From Sipunculus nudus (Eukaryota > Annelida > Sipuncula > Golfingiida > Sipunculidae): a stretch of DNA of 64,000 bases. Below the pieces are notes generated by a model. The model saw only the letters and a list, made by a program, of their open reading frames with translations, searched no databases and was not told where the DNA came from. Within the stretch, counting starts at the first letter, position 1; every line of letters starts with the position of its first letter. Location: positions 2,567,318-2,631,317 of the forward strand of contig CM049314.1 of assembly GCA_026874595.1 (NCBI GenBank), read 5' to 3'. Shown one piece after another: positions 37,620-49,300 of this stretch. The translations under genes were made by a program, and so were the position numbers.

Positions 37620-38815
37620 ATATTGCAGTCTGTTTAAGTCACAGTATCGCGGCACTGGGCAGTATTTATTGATCGGTATATGCTGACTATTATGGCTGCT
37701 AGAGCATGGAGACCGATCGTAAACACAGCCAAACCTTCAGTATGTGCACGTTTATTGTCGGATTGTTGACATGCGCCAAATAGCAGACACATTTATACAG
37801 ATGTTACAGTAAGCATGATAGTATGACTTTAAACTGATCTCTGATTGGTCCACCGCGGGATAGGGTAATGTCTACCTCGCTGATCGCGTTCAAGCAGGTC
37901 CTGCCTCTGAGCTTCTCATGGTTCTGGTTGAATGCCTGGCTGAACTGGATCACGATGGTGACACGTGGTGGTATCCATGATCAAGGTGAACGCTGGAATA
38001 GTTGTAATTAAGGACAAACACCTGTGCCGGGACCGTGCTATCTTGCTGGTTGCTGCATGGTGGCATGTTTTGATAAGGCATGTGACACATGGCTGACTCT
38101 CCTTGCAAATACCGCGTGGTGTGCATGGATCGACTGATCTTACCGAGGATAAAAACAACATAATTGTCTTATGAATCAGGTGAGTGTATATTACAAACCT
38201 CGCGTGTATAGGCCTGGATTATATCATCGTGTGCGATTCCTTCAATGTATCTTGTCAGGTGGTTAACGTGTGGTCTTCAGACGGCCTCCAAACCTTACCA
38301 CTGTGCCTTCATTTGGGGCGTAACTATATATGTTTCCTGATAAAAATGAATCTTGTTCTCTGAGTTTTAAGTGGAGGTTCACACAGGTCGTCCCTTCCTT
38401 GCTGAACAGTGGTATGTATATATCCCCCAAGCGCTCAACCACCATTGTTATGTTTATATTTGTGAATTGTCTCATAAAAATTTGCCCTGACTGTCCTAAA
38501 TGATATCATCTACTATAAACTTAAATGACCAACTGCATGTTCTCATGCCTGGCTCACCTATAATTGTCATCTTTAAATGTTCTTGTTATCAAATGATAAT
38601 GTCTTACGGGAAAACGATTGGATAATATTGACAATGTTGATTAAAGGATGGAGAGATCAAAGTTCAAATCATCAACATTAAAGATCATCAGTTTGCTGCT
38701 GAAAAGCTAGGAAATGTAGCGTCTTCTACTTAATAGATTAAATATAATTTCAGGGAGGACCAGCATATAAAATTTGCCTAAAACATCCTATGGTTCTGTT
38801 GCCACCCGTTGGAAT
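37620..38815. other. non-coding stretch, nothing recognised
   Basis: It is of moderate GC content, with short frames (37916-38161, 38263-38475) lacking domains. No repeat or exon structure was seen. Confidence 0.45.
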
Positions 38816-38819
38816 TTGT

Positions 38820-39650
38820 GGTCCCTGTTGATAAACATTAGGGCCTACAGCTCTGTTTGCTTCTGGTCAATTTTGATAAACATTAGGGCCTACAGCTCTG
38901 TTTGCTTCTGGTCCCTGTTGATAAACATTAGGACCTACAGCTCTGTTTGCTTCTGGTTCCTGTTGATAAAAATTAGGGCCTACAGCTCTGTTTGCTTCTG
39001 GTCAATGTTGATAAACATTAGGGCCTACAGCTCTGTTTGCTTCTGGTCCCTGTTGATAAACATTATGGCCTACAGCTCTGTTTGCTTCTGGTCCCTGTTG
39101 ATAAACATTAGGGCCTACAGCTCTGTTTGCTTCTGGTCCCAGTTGATAGGCATTAGGACCTACAGCTCTGTTTGCTTCTGGTCCCTGTTGATAAACATTA
39201 GGGCCTACAGCTCTGCTTCTGGTCAATGTTGATAAACATGAGGGCCTACAGCTCTGTTTGCTTCTGGTCAATGTTGATAAACATTAGGACCTCCAGCTCT
39301 GTTTGCTTCTGGTCCCCGTTGATAAACATTAGGGCCTACAGCTCTGTTTGCTTCTGGTCCCTGTTGATAAACATTAGGGCCTACAGCTCTGTTTGCTTCT
39401 GGTCCCTGTTGATAAACATTAGGGCCTACAGCTCTGTTTGCTTCTGGTCCCTGTTGATAAACATTAGGGCCTACAGCTCTGTTTGCTTCTGGTCCCTGTT
39501 GATAAACATTAGGGCCTACAGCTCTGTTTGCTTCTGGTCCATGTGGATAAACATTAGGGCCTACAGCTCTGTTTGCTTCTGGTCAATGTAGATAAACATT
39601 AGAGCCTACTGCTCTGTTTGCTTCTGGTCCCTGTTGATAAATATGATGGC
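38820..39650. repeat. 45-bp minisatellite, ~18 copies, open in both directions
   Basis: The unit is GGGCCTACAG-CTCTGTTTGC-TTCTGGTCCC-TGTTGATAAACATTA (45 bp), tandem about 18 times with point variants. At least two more degenerate units follow up to about 39770. Because 45 is a multiple of three, 15-residue repeats appear on both strands (plus: INIRAYSSVCFWS; minus: NRAVGPNVYQQGPEA). A 4-base deletion near 39214 splits the plus-strand frame. There is no start context or flanking exon evidence, so coding is unlikely. Confidence 0.93.
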
Positions 39651-40763
39651 TAACCAGCTTACATCTTTCTCGTGTCCCGCATTGATTAAAACTGAGATCT
39701 ACAGTTCTGTTTGTAGCCCCTGTTGACAAACCGTGAAGCCTATAGCGATATTTTATTGTGTGGCCCCTGGTGAGTAACATTACTTGTACGCTTTTGGCGA
39801 TAGAGAGTACGGCAGATATACCATAAAAAATGTGAACTCTGGCCCAACCAAAATAATAAAAAATCGGCCGCTTTTGTCACACTTATTGACTCGCTACACG
39901 ATTTCGCTAATCGCCCGATAAAATCGGCCGATTTTCTTTGACAGCGCCAGACTCTTGATGACGCCGATTTTTCACGCCGACGGCGAAAAGAACGCGTCAC
40001 TTGGGGTGTCACACTACACGACATTGTAACCCCGTCGGTACATAGTCGGCCGATCCTATTAATCGTTCGATAAAATTGGTAAGTGAGCGGATGGCTTTAT
40101 GCAACCCCAACGTGCCTGTGATATGGACTTGGGAACTTAGTCAAGGTCAAAAATATATTTCAGGTACAAATCTGTCTCGTATAACTATCAATTTGCATAA
40201 CTTCGGTCATATTTGAAATTTAGCTCAAAAATGGACCGGACAGAAGAAAGAAAAATGAACAAAAAAGAACAAAAATGCAATCGATCGTTTTGCACTCTGG
40301 GGGATATAGAACCAACCATAAAAAAATGACACAAATATAAAAGTAGTAATAAACTTAGCAACTCCTGTAAGCGTCCCCTCCAAGGTTAATTCTTTGCAAA
40401 CGGAGAGTGCTTGCACTCTTGATTTTCATTAATCTTAAAAAGAGATAAATCTCTGCTCAAGTCGACAGGCATGGGCATGTGCAGGCACATTGGTGTTGCA
40501 TTAGAGTGCATCATTCCAAGTCAGAGGTAAACAGATGCAAGGGGAATGTAGCCACTTTTTGAATGTAAATAACCAGGCGTGTGTACAATGTACCGAAAGC
40601 TATAAAAAAGGTAGCAATATCATATCACCCATAGTTCACACAGGCAGATACCAAAGTAAAACCCTGTAAGTAAGTCCCCTGCTCTCAACCAACGACAATT
40701 TATCTACAAATCTAATGCATAACTCGCGTTGACCCCTCCCTGCAAAAAAAAATCAAAAATAAC

Positions 40764-40785
40764 AAAAATCCTGGATCCGCGCCTG
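40764..40785. mobile_element. terminal repeat remnant of a small TIR element
   Basis: AAAATCCTGGATCCGCGCCTG resembles the reverse complement of the CAGGGGCGGATCC-type end seen at 50702-50917. No left end was identified, and a CT microsatellite follows directly. Confidence 0.35.
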
Positions 40786-40854
40786 CTCTCTCTCTCTCTC
40801 TCCCTCTCTCTCTCTCTCTTTAGATATATTAAATGTGATGTATATATATATATA

Positions 40855-40893
<39 letters not shown>
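40785..40893. repeat. (CT)n followed by (TA)n
   Basis: A CT-rich tract (40785-40820) and a near-pure TA tract (about 40840-40893) follow each other. Confidence 0.9.
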
Positions 40894-40898
<5 letters not shown>

Positions 40899-42190
40899 AA
40901 TATATATGTCTATATATTGCTTACTACCAGTTATTCATCACGTTAGTTTTCCGTTATTTGCGTGGGAAAAAGGTAAACTGATTTACTGATTCAAAAGAAA
41001 GAAGACAGTACTTTATATTCTCAAAGACTGTAAGCTATGGCAGGTATATGTATATAGGGCCACATAAAAATGTTATTAGGAATCTAAGAAAAAAATACCG
41101 AGTAAATTAAAAAAAAAATACATCGGTCAAGAAAATGTGGCATTTTGCCACCTTACCAAAAAATAGTAAAAGTCGCTTCAGTATGTTCTCGGGTTCATAA
41201 CTATAAATCGAGACAAAATTAGTCCATTTTCCATGATTAAAAAATCCTTTTTAGAAACCTAGCCAGAGAACAAATTGGCAACACCACCGATGGTTTAGCC
41301 CTAATTAAAAATAGATACGAAAACCGGAACGGCGAATCCGTGAAATAATTGTTATATGGCCAAATTGGGATACATCGCGATATTTCCAGGGTTGGGTATA
41401 CTGAGGAGTGTTATATATGGTACACCGCAAGCGGTTAGGTCAAGGCCATGACGCAATGCAGACGACACGCGAAGACAACAATCTTGTCCTTGTTTAAAGG
41501 TCTAGGGTCCGATATCAATATCTAAGCGAAGTTATAAACAACACAGTAAGGATCCGGGCTTACTTTAGTGTGGTGGTGATTATTTATCTGACATCATGGG
41601 GTAAGCATTAAATTTCATATTTTTTTAATGTCCAGAGTGAGGTGATTATAAACTTCATATCACATATTTTGATTTTTGGTTTAAGTTAAAATTATTGATT
41701 CTAATACTATTTTTAAACATAAACATTTACAGGCAAATGACTGACATGCTTCATATTGTCATGCCTCGTCAATGGAATATTCAGCAAATGCATACACATG
41801 TCTATTTCCGAGCCAGGAATATAACGCAATTCATGCTTTTGCTGTCTGAAATATCAATTATCATTGTGACGTAGGTCTAGACTCTATATGCTATATAGCC
41901 CAGGATACATTGCTAGGATTTCTGCCCTGCAGTCTTGAGTGCGCACAAAGACCGTGTGTAGTTCATGATAGCTATTTCTTCTTATCAGATACATGCGTGA
42001 CTATAGTGGTTGTGGTAGGCTGTCCCGCTAATAAATACCGGTACTGCAATTTGTACTTTATCGGATTACTGGTAATTTGTTTCTTTGTTGTACCGTAGTT
42101 GTAAAACCTGTAGTTATCAGATCACATTTGACCAAAGTAGGTCTACACAGGATGACTATGTTGAGACGAGTTTAGAAAGACTGATACGAG

Positions 42191-42192
<2 letters not shown>

Positions 42193-42256
<64 letters not shown>
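42193..42256. repeat. (TA)n microsatellite
   Basis: About 64 bases are uninterrupted TA. A 16-base G run follows at 42403-42418. The overlapping short frames are low-complexity artefacts. Confidence 0.96.
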
Positions 42257-42257
<1 letters not shown>

Positions 42258-42799
42258 TTTAATGTATCAACCGAGGGCTGTCGAAGAGAGGGTGCTGATG
42301 ACAGGGTTGAAGTGCTCCGATCAAGCTGCAGAGAGCACCGATTATGTAACTACAAGTCACTATCCAAGGGCAGATCCGAGATAGTTTAAAATGGGGAGGT
42401 GGAGGGGGGGGGGGGGGGCACGAAGACTTATGAGGAAACAAGGGTTTATAACGCATATATTGGTCTGAAATCCTGGGGAAAAATCTTTTGGCGGCTGAAA
42501 AAAATTAGCAGTGTTGACCTGCTTGACCAGGATCTGCTTTTTCTGCCGGTACATGTGTGTTTGGTGTGTGTTTGTATGTGTGGGTTGGTGGGTGGTTTGG
42601 TCTTGATGGGTTGGGGAGTCAACTGGAGAATAGGGAATATATTATCAAACGTCTTAATACAAGGGTAATGTGAGGCGTGCACCTTTGTAATCCAAAAGTG
42701 AAGTTCTGATAGTGATCCCAAAGGCAAAATGAAGACTGAATAAAATCCGTTACAAATTCGAAGAAAAGCTATAAATGTCGCAGTTATTGGAAAAAGGTC

Positions 42800-43207
42800 C
42801 ACAAACTGACTTACACTCTTTTGTGTCCGCTGGAATATATCTCCTCTCTCCTGGCTTTAAAACACAGCCCCTTATTTATTACTTTTCACCTCAAGCCGAG
42901 AAATTTCCATTTCTCGAACAATCCAAAGAACCCAATAGTACACACGTTACATGAAACGTCTAGAACAACGAATGCTGTGTTTCTACATATCAGGGTTCAC
43001 ACATGGGCCGGCCCGGCTCGGCCAGGCGAGAAAGCCCCAGACTAGCATGACCGCTATGTTTACACGTGGGCCTTACCCGGCCATCTAGAACAAGGAACGC
43101 TGTAGCATAGCAACGTCCAGGGCTTGAGCCAAACACGAATCAGATTGTCAACAGCGCACAATAAAAGAGACATGTCAACAGCTCACAATAAAAAGACATC
43201 TGTAACA
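42800..43207 (-). repeat. probable 3' LTR of the Gypsy-like element
   Basis: On the minus strand it begins TGTTACAGATGTC at 43207, right after a purine-rich tract (AGGAGGGGGAG), the normal polypurine tract and LTR start. The same start occurs at 45947. Inside are partial duplications: TCTAGAACAA(C/G)GAA near 42959 and 43084, and TTCACACATGGGCC-type blocks near 43000 and 43060. The far end was not determined; 42800 is a guess. Confidence 0.5.
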
Positions 43208-44400
43208 CTCCCCCTCCTGTAAGAAAAAAGAAAGTTTTCTCAACAATCTTTGATTTTTACACTTCAACTTGTTCATGCACGTGAGGGGATTGTGATCACT
43301 GAAGACAATGATAGGCTTGACTGATGAAGTAACATAAACTTCAAAATGTCGCAATGCCAAAATCAAAGCCAAACATTCTTTTTCAACAGTGGAGTAGTTT
43401 TTCTGGTTTGCATTAAACTTTTTGCATTAAAATAACAAATTGGATCATCGAAGCCATCATTGCCTTCTTGTAACAACACAGCACCAGCAGCAGTATCACT
43501 AGCATCTACAGCTAACTAAAAGGTACAGAAAAGTCTGGAGCTACCAAAACCGGTGAGCTTTGCAGAATTGCTTTCAAATTCTGAAATGCATTTTCACACT
43601 GAACATTCCATACCAACTTTTGTTTCTTCTTTAACAAATAAGCCAAAGGCTTAGCTACAGCAGAAAAATTTGACAAAACTTCCTGTAAAATTCAACCATG
43701 CCAAGAAAACGCATTATTTGCTTTTTTTTCTGGGCTAGGAAATGCAGAAATAGCACTTATTTTAGCATCAACAGGTTTTACTTGAACCTGCCCTACAATA
43801 TGACCAAAAAATGTTACTTGTGCATGACAAAACTCAGATTTGACTGAGTTCATGGTCAGACGTGCTTCACTGAGTATTTCGACGAGGTCGCGAAGAATTT
43901 GCAGATGTTTCTCCTAGGTGTCGCTGTACACGATGAGGTCATCAATATATGTGTCGCAGCCCGGAATGTCCTTGACAACCATATGGATGAGGCGTTGGAA
44001 CGTGGCTAGAGAGTTCTTCATGCCAAACGTTACAACTTTATACTGGTACAGTCCTTGCGGCGACACATAAGCGGACACTTCTTTCGCTTGTTCTGTCAGC
44101 GGATCTTGCCAGAATCCTTTTAGCAAGTCAAACTTAGAGAGACGTATCTGGAGCTACCGAATCTATCAATACAATCATCGATCCTTGGAATCGGGAACGT
44201 GTCAGTCTTGGTGACAGAGTTCAGTTTTCGAAAATCTGTGCACAAAGGGTAACTTCCATCAAGTTTTGGCACAAGAATACATGGTTAACTCCAGTTACTG
44301 TTACTAGGATCAATAAAATCATTGTCCAGCAAATACTGAATCACATACTGTAGATAGTTTTACTTTTCTTGATTCATTCTATAAGGATGCTGCTTGACTG
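43172..44400 (-). pseudogene. Gypsy-like reverse transcriptase and RNase H, broken
   Basis: The minus strand shows an RT entry (HPYRMNQEK near 44370), a KLDGSYPLCTDFRKLNSV block (about 44265-44215), a FDLLKGFWQ-type catalytic strand (about 44130), FGMKNSLATFQR, and the YIDD box near 43950. RNase H is recognisable by LALRHFEVYV and FSDHNPL (about 43360-43270). Damage includes TAG after the YIDD strand near 43917, frame breaks near 44340, 44285 and 44140, and stops in the connection domain. The polypurine tract follows at about 43208-43220. Confidence 0.85.
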
Positions 44401-44716
44401 CGCTTGCCTCTCTAACATCGACGTGATGGCACAATATGTTAGTTCGCGTTGGAATGTCACTAAACAAATGTTCATAATTCTGCAGCAGGTTCTTGAGGTC
44501 TAGTTGTTGTTGTGCGGTAAGCTGGGAAAGTTTGGCATCCAGGTTGTTAAGCACGTCTGAGTATTTTAGTGTTACTGTTCTACACTGAATGTCTACATCA
44601 CACTTACTATCAGTATCTACTTTAACTGGGTCAGGGTCAGTTTTCACACAATTAACAGCAGTAACATTATCTACAACATCTGATGTGCTATTTCTGTCAT
44701 AATATGGTTTCAACAT
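44360..44716 (-). pseudogene. linker between GPY domain and RT
   Basis: The open frame starts at the LKPYYDR motif that normally follows the integrase C-terminus and runs into the RT entry (VKQHPYRMN). The middle is Asp/Val-rich with an LSQLTAQQQLDLKNLLQNYEHLF segment, like the region preceding RT in other Gypsy-type elements. This frame physically joins integrase and RT and is the direct evidence for the INT-before-RT order. Confidence 0.75.
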
Positions 44717-45748
44717 GTTAACATGGCACAGTTGTTTTTCTTACGCCTATCTGGTGTCAACATTATGTAATTTAAATCACTGACTTTCTTGTCAACAATG
44801 TAAGGACCAAAATACCGAGCTTGCAGAGGTCTGCCAGGGTTGGGAAGTAAGGCAAGGACCTTTTCACCAGACTCAAACGTACTCATTACAGTGTGCTTGT
44901 CATATTTTGTTTTCATTTTACTTTGTGCAGATTTTAGATTTGACTTTGTAAACACACAAGCATTGTGTAGTTTAGTGCGGAAGTCCGAGACATAAATAAA
45001 CTATGAGAATCAGGAAAAAAAAATGGTTCAAAGGGACTGAAACCCAAGGACTCTTGAAAGGATTCTCTGACAGCACACAGCAATAGGAATTCCTTCATCC
45101 AAGTCTTTCTGTGTGTCATAGCAATAAGTTCTAATCATGTTTTTTAATGTGTGGTGAAAACGCTCGAGGGCGCCCTGACTTTCAGGATGGTATGGCGAGG
45201 AGCTGTACTGTTTTATACCCAGCTCAAGCATAACTTGCTGGAATAAGCCAGGCATAAAATTAGACCCTTGGTCAGACTGGACGGATTTTGGTAATCCAAA
45301 AGTTGTAAAAAACTTGGTCAGAGCTTTGACAACACTTTTGGCATTAAGGTTGCGCAATGGTATTGCCTCAGGGAACCTGGAAGATGCGCACATAATTGTC
45401 AGCAGGTATTCATGTCCATATTTTTTTTGGGCAGTAGTCAACAATAATCCTTATAAATGGTTCCTCGAAAGCAGGAATAGGCCTGAGTGAGGCCTTAGTA
45501 GGATTCTGATTGGTCTTGCCTACCATCTGGCATGTATGGCAATCTTGTACAACATCAGTCCTGAGGTTAGGCCAATAGAAGTGTGTACTAACTTTCTGAT
45601 AAGTTTTATTTATACCAAAATGGCCAAACAAAGGAGCCTCATGTGCCATGCTTAGAATTTTATTGCGAAAGCTTTTGGGCATTACTATTTGATATTTGAT
45701 GATCCACTCATCATCAGCGCATACATCAGGTGGTCGCCATTTACGCAT
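44710..45748 (-). pseudogene. Gypsy-like integrase: zinc finger, DDE core and GPY domain
   Basis: 45748-45410 holds the H2C2 finger (HEAPLFGHFGINKTY..., C-x2-C in CHTCQM) and the start of the core with IIVDYC. A frameshift at an A-run near 45425 follows. 45444-45028 holds the remaining core with QSDQGSNF (second Asp) and HPESQGALERFHH (Glu), giving the D-D-E triad. 44955-44710 holds the GPY-type domain (FGPYIVDKKV). Integrase inserts the DNA copy into the genome. Breaks near 45425 and 45060-44950 inactivate it. Confidence 0.88.
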
Positions 45749-45910
45749 AAGGAATCCATATTTAACATCTATAGAAGCAAACTAGGTTCTGTGACAGTTC
45801 ATCTTTAGAAACTGCCCTGGGAAACAAACATAAATATCAGGGTCCTTATGCTGTTCTGCGATAAGTTCTGACCTTGAAAATGCTGCATCCTGTACGGCCG
45901 AGTCGTTAGA

Positions 45911-45947
45911 CGAATCAACAGCGCACAATAAAGGGACATCTGTAACA
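45911..45947 (-). repeat. 5' LTR remnant joined to integrase coding sequence
   Basis: The minus strand begins TGTTACAGATGTC and shares GTGCGCTGTTGA..GATTCGT with the 3' LTR. It then switches at about 45910 to pre-integrase coding sequence (SRSELIAEQHKDPDIYV readable near 45875-45830). Most of the LTR, gag and protease were therefore lost in one deletion. Confidence 0.65.
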
Positions 45948-46337
45948 ATAAAAATCTGATAAATTACACGAGATTACAAACCACGTTGTGGTAGTCACGG
46001 TCAATGGTAAGATGCGACCAACACCACTGAGACAACTCTTGCCATGAATTGAAGTATTCATTCATGCAGTTGTTGCTTTCCAATGTCAGAGAGTTACCAG
46101 AAAACAGTTACACAACTGCATGGTTGATGTATGAATAAAGTTAACTTAAGGTCTGCTGGTATATATATTTTATATAACATCATGATAATTTATTGATAAA
46201 TCATTTTTAAAACCTTTCAAGAAAATAATTGACACCCAGACCAAATGGAAACTTGATTATGACTCCTACATTTTTCTAGGTGATGTCATAGGGACTGTAG
46301 TAAAAGCAACAAGAATTCAACCAAATATACAACCAAA
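45948..46337. other. upstream region of the transporter gene
   Basis: This is about 390 AT-rich bases between the LTR remnant and the transporter ATG. The first exon's context is CCAAAATGGCG. No TATA box could be assigned with confidence. Promoter elements probably lie here, or partly in transposon sequence. Confidence 0.4.
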
Positions 46338-49300
46338 ATGGCGGCTGTGAGGAGGAAGCGAGGCTTCGAAAATGACGTCGACAAGGGTTGGGCGTGGGTT
46401 GTATTGGCAGCGTCCTTCATGCTCCAGTTTTCTATCTGTGGAATGTCTTACACTATCGGGGTGTACAATCTTCTGTTCCTCGATGTGTTTTCTTCAGACA
46501 AGGCCACCACGGCCTGGCCGGGCGCCATAATGAATGGCGTTTACCCATTGGTTGGTAAGTTTGATAAACAAAACTTATGCGGATCGCATAAATGTATGAC
46601 TAAAGTTTAAGCAAACCCGGAACCCCCTTAAGTATCTATTTCGTAAATTATATATACTTGTATATATATATATATATATATATAACATTTACGAAATATA
46701 TACGTGTTGCTTTGAGGGGACTTTGGGTTCGTTTAAATTTTACGAATTATGCATTCCTGCGATAGCCACAAGTTTTGTTTATCAATGTTTTGTATTGCAT
46801 CAAACACCTTAAAACAAATATTTTAGCCTTGGCACGTACATGACACAAAAGTTTAATTTATAACGATGCATGATATAGCACAATTTTTAAACGAAGTAAC
46901 GTGTATGTGTACTCTTAATCACTCTAATCATTGTCATTTTTATCATGATAAATTTGGCAATACCGGCATCCCTGAATACGATGTTATGAAAATATATTGA
47001 AGTGTATATTTCTCTCTACTTACCAGGGCCACTGTCCAGTGCCGCTGTCCGTAGGTTCGGCTGGCGACTAACGGTGATGGTAGGAGGGATTCTCTTTACG
47101 CTCGGGTTATACACGAGTGCCTGGGCCACGAATATCCACCATCTGATCATGTCATACGGTGTTATTTCAGGTGTGTTTACGTATATTTAGTACTCAAATT
47201 TAACATTGCAGTATTCAATATATCAAAACAGTGTGACATTATATGATACACCCACATGCACGCACTCTCACATGGATAACACGGTAGTTCTTACTGCACA
47301 CGCCACATATAAACCAGTTTATATGACCTCACACTTAACAGATACCGTAGCCTATAAATTAGAAGAAAGTTCTGAGACCAAATGCATCAGAGGCCATTTC
47401 TTGCCAGAACAAAATACTGGTTAATAACATTCACCTCCCCCGGGATAAAAAAAATAGCTTTATCTCACATTTGCAAAGAATAATGTGAACATAAATATAT
47501 TATTATCGGGAAAAAAGGTGAGGTAACCTGTAGACCCGAGCTAAGAAATGCAGGTCTCTCTGCTTGTAGTTTACTGGAGAAAGCGGATTCTAGCGTTACA
47601 GCACCTGAGGATTTAGGCCTATATCTCGATTTATATTCACATTTACAACCACCATGAAATTCCTATTTTGTCCCTGAGAAATAGAGAATTGGAGAATTAT
47701 ATTCTCGAAGTTTGATTTTTAAGTACATGCGTGCACTAATGATTGAGTATTATTGAATTCAATTGTTGCATGGTTTCATCTACTTTTCACAAAGACGTAA
47801 TTGACTGATATTGTATGTGTTTTATTGCAGGTCTCGGTATGGGAATAGCCTACACACCTGCTTTAACAGTGATCGGATATTATTTCCACAAGAGACGGAC
47901 AATGGCGGCCGGTCTAGCGTGTATGGGGGCCGCAATATCAATTATTATTTATCCAATTCTTGTCAATGTGCTAAACGACACGTTCTCATGGAGGGGGTCG
48001 CTTATGATCATGAGTGGTTTATCACTGCACACGTGCGTGTTTGGTATGCTGTTACGCCCTCTAGACATAGAAGAAGAAACAGAACCGCCGAAAATCCACC
48101 AAAGTGCAGACGACTTTGACCATACCAAACAAAGATTTTGGCATCTGCTTACCCACAAAGGGTTCCTGCTGTTTTGCATGAGCCAGTTTTTCCTGTGTAT
48201 AGGCATATCAGCAATCTATTTACATTTGTCAGCCTACGCCGTCCAGCACGGGGCCTCCATGTTGGAATCCTCCTATTTGATCTCAATCACTGGGTTCGTC
48301 AGCATCTTTAGTCGTTTTATGACTGGAATGGCAGGCAACCATGACACGATAGAAAATTTATTACTTTATATCGGATCCAATGGAGTTACGGGATTTCTGA
48401 CTTTATTCTGTCCTTTGTTGATTAAAACAACGGCAGGTAGATTCGCCTACGCGTCCATCCTGGGGTTTTACGGTAGCTGCTTCAATTCTTTGCTGGCCCC
48501 TATAACGGTAGAACTGGTTGGAGTGTACAATCTTAACTTAGCTTTCGGAATTGAAATGTTGGCTGATGGAATCGGCTTTCTTGTTGGACCGCCGTTGGCT
48601 GGTTGGCTGTATGACGTCACTGGAGACTACGCTCTTGGATTTGTTGTTGCGGGTAAGATTAATATTTATTCAAACATAATGAAGGAATAACACCGTTTTT
48701 CATGACCTAGTTTAAAATTATTTTCACCAGTTTTTGACAACGTGAAAGAATTTGATTAAATATCCCGTAAATTTCAAATATCCTTTATATTCTGATGACA
48801 TAATGTAACTATCGACTAACTCTTCGTCAGCTGAACGGCGTTTTAAATTTGTTGAAATGTTCATGAAACTGTACCTGGCATTTGACCCTAACAATTCTGT
48901 ACCCTTTTGTTCAGTTTCATCAATTTAAGTTAGGTTAATAATGATTATTGTATCACCTTCAGTAATACATTTGTGAACAGATCGTTTATCTCCTTGTAAT
49001 TTATTCACTTGTCGACAGGTGTCTCTCTGATGCTAAGCGCATCCATCATGCTCTTTGTCCCGCTGGTACATCGTGGACATCGACTCAAGCGCAATTTTGT
49101 TACCGGGGAGGTTCTGTAAGTATCAGTGTATGTATTAATATCTCCACCTATGGGTGGTGGTGGAGATTCGTGACTCGGAGAGCGGGGGGGGGGGGGGGGC
49201 GGGGGGGATGTACATACACACCCTGCTTCTCTTTAACCTAGAGCATCATTGATTCTTGAAAGTCGAAGTTGAATGGACAATACATGTACTGCATTTATTT

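Larger units (their letters stand above)
39651..42192. other. non-coding stretch with repeats
   Basis: Degenerate minisatellite units reach about 39770. A patch at 39865-40070 has repeated AAATCGGCCG and CGATAAAAT motifs. CT and TA microsatellites lie at about 40785-40893. No gene was recognised; short frames (39740-40024, 40225-40416, 41910-42098) lack domains. Confidence 0.5.
42800..45947 (-). mobile_element. broken Gypsy-related LTR retrotransposon with integrase upstream of RT (Gmr1-like order)
   Basis: Reading the minus strand from 45947 downward gives an LTR start remnant, the end of a pre-integrase region, an H2C2 zinc finger, the integrase core, a GPY-type domain, a linker, reverse transcriptase, RNase H, a polypurine tract and an LTR. 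Sequence style is Ty3/Gypsy, but the order INT-RT-RH is that of Ty1/Copia. This combination is known from Gmr1-type elements. Gag and protease are absent, and several stops and frameshifts are present, so the copy is dead. Confidence 0.82.

Noticed and set aside
38820-39650. TTAGGG in each 45-bp unit as interstitial telomere repeat
   Set aside because: Only one hexamer per 45 bp, never in tandem.
42085-42802. Several overlapping 60-118-codon frames around 42.1-42.8 kb
   Set aside because: They depend on TA and G/C homopolymers, overlap on both strands and have no recognisable domains.
47815-48119. Alternative frame overlapping transporter exon 3
   Set aside because: The +1/-1 frames are shadows; the frame with conserved membrane-transporter motifs and consistent exon phases is the other one.
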